The position numbers were made by a program, and so were the translations under genes. This document shows positions 59,509-64,000 of a stretch of 64,000 nt of DNA, piece by piece. The first letter of the stretch is position 1. Each line of letters starts with the position of its first letter. The notes under the pieces are model-generated. The model ran no database searches, was not told where the DNA came from, and saw only the letters and a list, made by a program, of their open reading frames with translations. Source of the stretch: Metarhizobium sp964253915 (GTDB taxonomy: Bacteria > Pseudomonadota > Alphaproteobacteria > Rhizobiales > Rhizobiaceae); contig NZ_CAXUSG020000014.1 of assembly GCF_964253915.1 (NCBI RefSeq), forward strand, positions 1 to 64,000. Reading direction: 5' to 3'.

Positions 59509-61092
59509 ATGCTTGGTGCCGCCGACTTTCCCGATGATATTGCCGCCCTGAAGGCGATGCTGATCGCGGCGCAGGCCCGCGAGGCGGCCAAGGATGTCGC
59601 GATAGCCAGCAAGGACGAACATATCGCCCGCAAGGATGAGCGGATCGAACGGCTTGAGAAGCTGGTCGCAGCATTCAAGCAGGCAGCCTTCGGACGCAAA
59701 TCCGAGAAGACCGATCCGGACCAATTCGACCTGGCGCTGGAAGACCTGGAGACGGCTATGGCCGTGATCCATGCCGAGGATGAGGCGGACGTTCCGGCTG
59801 GAAGCAGGATTGCCAAGCCACGCGCGATCAATCGCGGTTCCCTTCCGAAGCATCTCCCGCGTGTCGAAGAGGTGATCGAGCCGGAAAGCCTGACGTGCGC
59901 CTGCGGCGGTTGTCTGCATTGCATTGGCGAGGATGTCTCCGAGCGAATGGACGTGATCCCGGCACAGTTCCGCGTGATCGTCACCCGGCGGCCCAAATAT
60001 GCGTGCCGTTCTTGCACTGACGGTGTCGTTCAAGCTCCAGCTCCGGCACGACTGATCCAGGCTGGGCTGCCGACGGAAGCCACCGTCGCGCATGTTCTCG
60101 TCTCCAAGTATGCCGATCACCTTCCGCTTTACCGCCAGGCTCAGATCATGAGCCGCCAGGGCATCGACCTCGACCGGTCCACGCTGGCCGACTGGGTCGG
60201 TCGGGCAGCTTATGAACTGCGGCCCGTCTTTGATGCGTTGATCGCCGACCTGAAGCGCTCAACCAAGCTGTTCATGGATGAGACCCGTGCCCCGGTTCTC
60301 GATCCGGGCTCCCGCAAGACGAAGACCGGATACTTCTGGGCGCTGGCGCGGGATGATCGCCCGTGGGGCGGCGGTGCTCCGCCAGGTGTTGCCTTCACCT
60401 ATGCTCCTGGCCGGGGAGGCATTCATGCCGAACGAATACTGCACGGCTTCTCCGGCATCCTGCAAGTGGATGGCTATGCGGGATACAATAGGCTGATTGC
60501 GCCGGAACGTGTCGGTCCTGACATCCAGCTCGCCTATTGCTGGGCGCATGCCCGGCGCAAGCTGGTGGAGATCACCCGCAACGGCTCAGCCCCGATTGCC
60601 GAGGAGGGCGTAAGGCGGATCGGCGAGCTGTATCGCATCGAGGCCGAACTGCGCGGTCTCGATCAGGAGGCTCGCCTCGCCGGACGGCATGAACGGTCAG
60701 CGCCACTCGTCGCCGACATGCATGCCTGGCTCATTCATCACCGCGCCCGTGTCGCGACCAAGTCGCCACTCGGCGAGGCATTGACCTATATTGCCAAATA
60801 CTGGGATGGTCTGAAGCTCTTCCTGACTGACGGCCGCATTGAGATCGACAATAACAGTGTCGAGCGGACCATCCGACCGATTGCGCTCAATCGGAAGAAC
60901 GCACTTTTCGCAGGTCATGATGCTGGTGCGGAGAACTGGGCGACCATCGCTTCGCTCGTGGAGACATGCAAGCTCAATGCCGTCGATCCGCAGGCCTACC
61001 TGACCACGACGCTCACCGCCATCGTAAACGGCCACAAGCAGAGCAGGATAGATGAGTTGTTGCCTTGGAATAGACTGGCGGAAGGAGGCTAA
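59509..61092 (+). CDS. tnpC: IS66 TnpC, DDE transposase
   Basis: 527 aa. N-terminal coiled coil/leucine zipper (AIASKDEHIARKDERIERLEKLV), a zinc-finger-like Cys cluster (CACGGCLHC, CRSCTDG) and the DDE core. D is in LFMDETRAPVLD, D in LQVDGYAGYNR and E in DNNSVERTIRPIALNRKN. It appears intact. Confidence 0.95.
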   Translation: MLGAADFPDDIAALKAMLIAAQAREAAKDVAIASKDEHIARKDERIERLEKLVAAFKQAAFGRKSEKTDPDQFDLALEDLETAMAVIHAEDEADVPAGSRIAKPRAINRGSLPKHLPRVEEVIEPESLTCACGGCLHCIGEDVSERMDVIPAQFRVIVTRRPKYACRSCTDGVVQAPAPARLIQAGLPTEATVAHVLVSKYADHLPLYRQAQIMSRQGIDLDRSTLADWVGRAAYELRPVFDALIADLKRSTKLFMDETRAPVLDPGSRKTKTGYFWALARDDRPWGGGAPPGVAFTYAPGRGGIHAERILHGFSGILQVDGYAGYNRLIAPERVGPDIQLAYCWAHARRKLVEITRNGSAPIAEEGVRRIGELYRIEAELRGLDQEARLAGRHERSAPLVADMHAWLIHHRARVATKSPLGEALTYIAKYWDGLKLFLTDGRIEIDNNSVERTIRPIALNRKNALFAGHDAGAENWATIASLVETCKLNAVDPQAYLTTTLTAIVNGHKQSRIDELLPWNRLAEGG

Positions 61093-61166
61093 TCGGACGC
61101 AAGGAGCTTCAGCGCTCGCCATTCGCTCCATCAGGCCATAGCATTGAAGCAATTTACCTTGACGGC

Positions 61167-61361
61167 CTACTTACGCGCTCGCCCCACAAAGATCATCGAG
61201 AATGTGTAAACAAGGTAGCAAATCACGAGCGCCAGTTTATTCTCAATGCCGAAACCAACATGCAGAAAAAGAACTATCAAAGCCCCTACGATTGAATTGT
61301 TGTAAACAGAATAATTCCCAAAGAAAAAATCAACGGCGACTTTCCGCAATACTCTTAACAC
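61167..61361 (-). CDS. Possible small membrane protein, 64 aa
   Basis: Open frame from GTG 61361 with two hydrophobic stretches (SIVGALIVLFLHVGF, LALVICYLVYTFSMIFV) and charged ends. It is clearly more AT-rich than its neighbours. No good ribosome binding site and no recognised family. It adjoins the IS66 right end, so it may be a truncated gene. Confidence 0.3.
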   Translation of the reverse strand: MLRVLRKVAVDFFFGNYSVYNNSIVGALIVLFLHVGFGIENKLALVICYLVYTFSMIFVGRARK

Positions 61362-61374
61362 GACCCGCTACCTG

Positions 61375-61853
61375 AACCCTTTTCCAAGTGTCTTCATCGA
61401 CTTGTCCCAGCGCAACAAAGTTCCGCGAGTGCCCGATGCGACTGGTTCTACGAGAGCCCATGACGGGGCCCGCTCTATCAACGCGTTCACAATAGGACAA
61501 CCGGGCACGCATGTCCAAGGTAAGCAGCCCGATCCATCTCCATGCAAAGATCAAGAACGGAAGACAATGTGGGCGCAGAACACCGGTTACGTTGAGCCAC
61601 GCAAGCAGCCCAACCACGCCGACGGCCTGTCTTTGTGCGACTGCGTCTGGTACCGAGATTGCGTGAGTTTCTCCTCGAAGGCCGTGCTCCTCAATGTCCA
61701 GTTCCAACAACAATGACGGGCCGCTTAAAACACTGGCCGACGCTTTGCGACAGTCGGCTGCGCGACACCGAGACGCTGGGCAACATCCACTTGCCGGGCC
61801 TCGTCCGCCGGAACTGTCGGTTGAAGTCTGCCAACACAGTTTTGATGTCAGCC
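61375..61853. other. Unassigned stretch between IS66 and the metal-responsive cluster
   Basis: About 480 bases with frames open on both strands but without ribosome binding sites, consistent codon use or recognisable domains. Probably remnant DNA. Confidence 0.4.
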
Positions 61854-62249
61854 TCAGGGTCTTCCTCCCGCCATGGCGTCGATGATCCGGCAATCGGCCA
61901 CCTGACCGAGACGGCATTCGGCTATCATCCGCCGCAGTTCCGTTTTCAGGTTCGTAAGACGGGCGATACGATCTTCCACGGCGTCGAGTTGGCTTTGGGC
62001 GATGCGGCTTGCATCCTCACACGATGCTTCCGGTTGTTCCTGGAGAGCCAGAAGAACGCGCACCGATGCCAGATCGAAACCAAGTTCCCGGGCATTCCGG
62101 ATAAAGCACAGTCGTTGCGCGTCTGCTTCGCCATAGGTGCGACGGCCGTTGGACATCCTGGCTGGGATTGGGAGGACCCCGATGCGCTCGTAATAGCGAA
62201 TAGTCTCTATGTTCACGCCCGATTTCTCGGATAAGTCGCCGATCTGCAT
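61854..62249 (-). CDS. MerR-family metal regulator (PbrR/CadR/ZntR-like)
   Basis: 131 aa: HTH MQIGDLSEKSGVNIETIRYYERIGVL, then the effector region with C77, C112 and C120 (ECRLGQVADC). This three-Cys pattern is that of Pb/Cd/Zn-sensing members such as PbrR, rather than MerR proper. Divergent from the HMA-CDF gene, with a MerR-type promoter between. Likely activates efflux upon divalent soft-metal exposure. Confidence 0.85.
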   Translation of the reverse strand: MQIGDLSEKSGVNIETIRYYERIGVLPIPARMSNGRRTYGEADAQRLCFIRNARELGFDLASVRVLLALQEQPEASCEDASRIAQSQLDAVEDRIARLTNLKTELRRMIAECRLGQVADCRIIDAMAGGRP

Positions 62250-62257
62250 TTTTCGTC

Positions 62258-62288
62258 TTGCTCCTGTAGTCACTACAGGTAGTACCAT
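62258..62288 (+). promoter_or_regulatory. MerR-type promoter P4 for the HMA-CDF/lspA operon
   Basis: TTGCTC (62258-62263), 19-bp spacer with the perfect dyad CCTGTAGT-C-ACTACAGG, then TACCAT (62283-62288). Confidence 0.82.
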
Positions 62289-62318
62289 GGTCGAATTCGA
62301 ATATCGAGGACCGACGAA

Positions 62319-63185
62319 ATGGCAGCAGCTGCAACCGACACGATCCGCTATCAGGTGACGGGGATGGATTGTTCCTCCTGCGCCGCCAAGATCGAGGGGA
62401 CCGCGCGCAAGGTCGAAGGCGTGGCCGACGTGAAGGTATCGATCGCATCGCAGATTATGACACTGCAAGTTGACGAGCCGGCGAACCGCCTGCCTCTGCT
62501 GGAAAGCGCCATCACGGGTCTGGGTTATCAGCTTGACCGCATCGGCCCATCCAGCGACACGGCAGACGGCGATGACGACGACAGGATTCCGGACCTGTCG
62601 CATGTCACCCCGGCATATAAGAGGGCGCTCTGGATCGTCGTGCTGCTGAACGTTGGCTACGGAGTCGTTGAGATCGTCGGAAGCTTCCTCGCCGGCTCCC
62701 AGGCGCTACAGGCGGACGCCCTCGACTTCCTGGGGGACGGCATGATCTCATTCCTGGGGCTGGTCGCGGTCGGATGGGGCCTCGCCGCTCGCGCCAAGGC
62801 GGCTCTTCTACAGGGTGTTTTCCTCGGCCTGCTCGGACTTGGCGTCGTCGCGTCCACCATCTACAGGGTGTTTATCGAGCATCAGCCGGAATCCGTGCTC
62901 ATGGGCGGCTTCGCGCTTGTCGCCTTCGTCGTCAACGTTCTGGCGGCCGTGGTGCTCATCCCGCACCGCAAGGGCGACGCGAACATGCGGGCGGTGTGGT
63001 TGTTTTCGCGAAACGACGCGATCGGCAATCTCGCGGTCGTGGCCGCCGCGGGCTTGGTCTGGTGGACGGGAACACAATGGCCTGACCTCGTGGTCGCGTT
63101 CGCAGTTGCAGGCCTCTTCCTTCAATCGGCGTGGTCGATCATCCGGGACGCAAGACAGGACCTCTCTGCGGCGAGGGACAGATGA
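62319..63185 (+). CDS. HMA-domain / CDF-type cation efflux fusion protein
   Basis: 288 aa. Residues 8-75 are a heavy-metal-associated domain (GMDC18SSC21AAKIEG). Residues 100-285 have six hydrophobic segments resembling cation diffusion facilitators (LLNVGYGVVEIVGSFLAGSQALQADALDFLGDG). The CDF metal site HxxxD reads D-F-L-G-D here, so the transported ion may differ from zinc. A fused N-terminal HMA domain is not standard for CDF proteins. ATG 62319 follows CGAGGACCGACGAA. Co-transcribed with lspA through an ATGA overlap. Confidence 0.82.
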   Translation: MAAAATDTIRYQVTGMDCSSCAAKIEGTARKVEGVADVKVSIASQIMTLQVDEPANRLPLLESAITGLGYQLDRIGPSSDTADGDDDDRIPDLSHVTPAYKRALWIVVLLNVGYGVVEIVGSFLAGSQALQADALDFLGDGMISFLGLVAVGWGLAARAKAALLQGVFLGLLGLGVVASTIYRVFIEHQPESVLMGGFALVAFVVNVLAAVVLIPHRKGDANMRAVWLFSRNDAIGNLAVVAAAGLVWWTGTQWPDLVVAFAVAGLFLQSAWSIIRDARQDLSAARDR

Positions 63186-63673
63186 GGGCGGTTGCTTCAA
63201 TTGCCGTGGTCCTGGTCGGCGCGGCACTTGACCTGGGAGCGAAGGCGTGGGCGCGGGCGAGCCTTGAACCTTACGGCCCCCCCACGGACTTTCTGCCTTT
63301 GGTACCGTTGCGACTGACCTTCAACAAAGGCGTGTCGTTCAGCATGTTCGCTGTCGACGGCGAAATCGGCAAAGCAGTCCTGATCGGGGTTACGGGCATT
63401 ATAACACTTGTCATCGCTATATGGGCGTATCGTTCGCGCGGCTGGCAACGGGCAGCCCTGTCGATGATCCTGGCTGGCGCGCTCGGAAACCTGATCGACC
63501 GCAGCATGAGGGGCGCCGTGACTGACTTCCTGAGCCTCCGCTTTGGTGAATGGGAGCCGTTCGTGTTCAATCCGGCCGATGTCTGGATTTCTTCAGGCGT
63601 GGCCCTTCTGTTGGTCCTGCAGACCACGCAAAGCGGAACCGCCGAGGTGGGCGACGGTACGTCAGCACGGTAA
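63182..63673 (+). CDS. lspA: LspA-like signal peptidase II of the metal cluster
   Basis: 163-aa integral-membrane aspartyl peptidase of the lipoprotein signal peptidase family. Motifs LTFNKGVSFSMF, GALGNLIDRSMRGAVTD115F and FNPAD133VWIS supply both catalytic Asp residues. The start overlaps the end of the transporter gene. LspA copies beside CDF or P-type ATPase genes are known from lead-resistance clusters (pbr). It is likely an accessory copy, not the housekeeping enzyme. Confidence 0.88.
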   Translation: MRAVASIAVVLVGAALDLGAKAWARASLEPYGPPTDFLPLVPLRLTFNKGVSFSMFAVDGEIGKAVLIGVTGIITLVIAIWAYRSRGWQRAALSMILAGALGNLIDRSMRGAVTDFLSLRFGEWEPFVFNPADVWISSGVALLLVLQTTQSGTAEVGDGTSAR

Positions 63674-63695
63674 CGGGGCCTAAGGGCCATTCCTG

Positions 63696-64000
63696 TCATT
63701 GCGGCGAGAGTGGCAGGGCGCGCTTGTGGGCCGTCGCGACGTGCGTCGCGAGGATGCGCTGAAACGCGGGTTCTCCGATCGGCTTTCCTTCCAGGAAGTC
63801 GTCGATGTCATCATACGTGACCCCGTAGACGTCTTCATCGGGCCGCAGCGGAGCGTCGGACTCCAGATCGGCGGTCGGCACCTTGAACACCAGGTCCCTC
63901 GGCGCTCCGAGATATTCGGCGAGCGCCCGCACGCGCCGCTTGGTCAGTCCGGAAAGCGGCAGGACGTCCGCAGCGCCGTCGCCGAATTTCGTGAAGAAGC
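63696..64000 (-). CDS. nadE: NAD synthetase NadE, C-terminal part (runs off the window)
   Basis: The last 101 codons of an NAD+ synthetase. From the window edge the frame reads FFTKFGDGAADVLPLSGLTK, then RRVRALAEYLGAPRDLVFKV, PTADLESDAPLRPDEDVYGV and YDDIDDFLEG, the conserved C-terminal region of NadE. The stop is at 63696; the start lies beyond 64000. It converges on lspA. Whether it is plasmid-borne accessory DNA or marks a junction cannot be told. Confidence 0.85.
   Translation of the reverse strand, partial: FFTKFGDGAADVLPLSGLTKRRVRALAEYLGAPRDLVFKVPTADLESDAPLRPDEDVYGVTYDDIDDFLEGKPIGEPAFQRILATHVATAHKRALPLSPQ

Larger units (their letters stand above)
58700..61092 (+). mobile_element. IS66-family insertion element (three-gene core)
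   Basis: Contains the canonical IS66 gene order tnpA-tnpB-tnpC on the plus strand, all intact. The element must extend a little beyond these genes on each side (perhaps 58616 to 61174). The terminal repeats are not conserved enough for me to fix the ends by eye. Confidence 0.85.

Noticed and set aside
58616..61174. Possible IS66 terminal repeats beginning GTAA
   Set aside because: The left and right candidates share only GTAA and a short flank, and no 8-bp target duplication is present. The ends are therefore not called.
61330..61917. 195-codon open frame on the minus strand between IS66 and the MerR-type gene
   Set aside because: No ribosome binding site and no recognisable domain. It overlaps the end of the well-supported regulator gene, and its composition looks like chance opening in GC-rich DNA.
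61635..62234. 199-codon plus-strand frame opposite the MerR-type regulator
   Set aside because: It is antisense to a clear MerR-family gene with conserved HTH and cysteines.
1..64000. CRISPR arrays, tRNA and rRNA genes
   Set aside because: No regularly spaced short repeats and no tRNA or rRNA signatures were found on either strand.

Overview
The window is a 64 kb piece of a self-transmissible repABC plasmid from a Rhizobiales-type alphaproteobacterium (Agrobacterium, Rhizobium, Sinorhizobium or a relative). This rests on gene content: a complete Ti-plasmid-like transfer set (traG-D-C, traA-F-B-H, trbB to trbI), a TraI/TraR/TraM quorum-sensing module, an intact repA-repB-repC cassette with an antisense RNA, and several small genes typical of rhizobial plasmids. 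No tRNA, rRNA or CRISPR array is visible.

Layout. 0.1-5.5 kb: three overlapping tyrosine recombinase genes (a recombinase trio). 5.7-12.7 kb: accessory genes, including a SulP anion transporter, a tandem universal stress protein, a NYN nuclease-like protein, an MFS transporter, a secreted SNase-like nuclease, a WGR protein and several very small genes. 12.7-21.1 kb: the DNA-processing half of conjugation, with oriT between divergent traC and traA. 21.1-22.9 kb: a RES/Xre toxin-antitoxin pair and an orphan VapB antitoxin. 23.2-26.2 kb: quorum control (traR, traM, a second LuxR gene, traI). 26.3-35.8 kb: the mating-pore operon trbBCDEJKLFGHI on the minus strand. 36.2-39.9 kb: repABC on the plus strand. 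40.1-41.4 kb and 53.1-53.3 kb: the two halves of one integrase gene, split by a complete 11,747-bp Tn3-family mercury transposon (41400-53146) that has 38-bp inverted repeats and a 5-bp target duplication AAGGT. 53.5-58.3 kb: an RHE_PE00001-type protein and the ietA-ietS plasmid stability pair (AAA ATPase plus subtilisin-like protease). 58.7-61.1 kb: an IS66-family element. 61.9-63.7 kb: a metal-responsive cluster (MerR-type regulator, HMA-CDF fusion, LspA-like peptidase). The window ends inside nadE.

How the parts fit. An 18-bp perfect palindrome lies between traC and traA, next to oriT. A close relative lies between trbB and repA. These are good candidates for the TraR operators that couple DNA processing, pore building and possibly copy number to cell density. 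Unlike the classical Ti arrangement, traI does not head the trb operon; it converges on trbI. The transposon carries one merR but three MerR-type promoters with the same dyad (CTGTA-N5-TACAG) and 19-bp spacers. They would drive merTPFA plus a reductase-like flavoprotein, a second merT-merP-merC set, and a minus-strand pair made of a small CysCys membrane protein and a phosphoribosyl-AMP cyclohydrolase. The same promoter architecture recurs outside the transposon in front of the HMA-CDF/lspA operon.

Most interesting points: the exact reconstruction of the transposon insertion, the hisI gene in a mercury regulon, the duplicated integrase 3' end around a dehydrogenase fragment, the shared quorum-type palindromes, and the repeats that bracket repB-repC.
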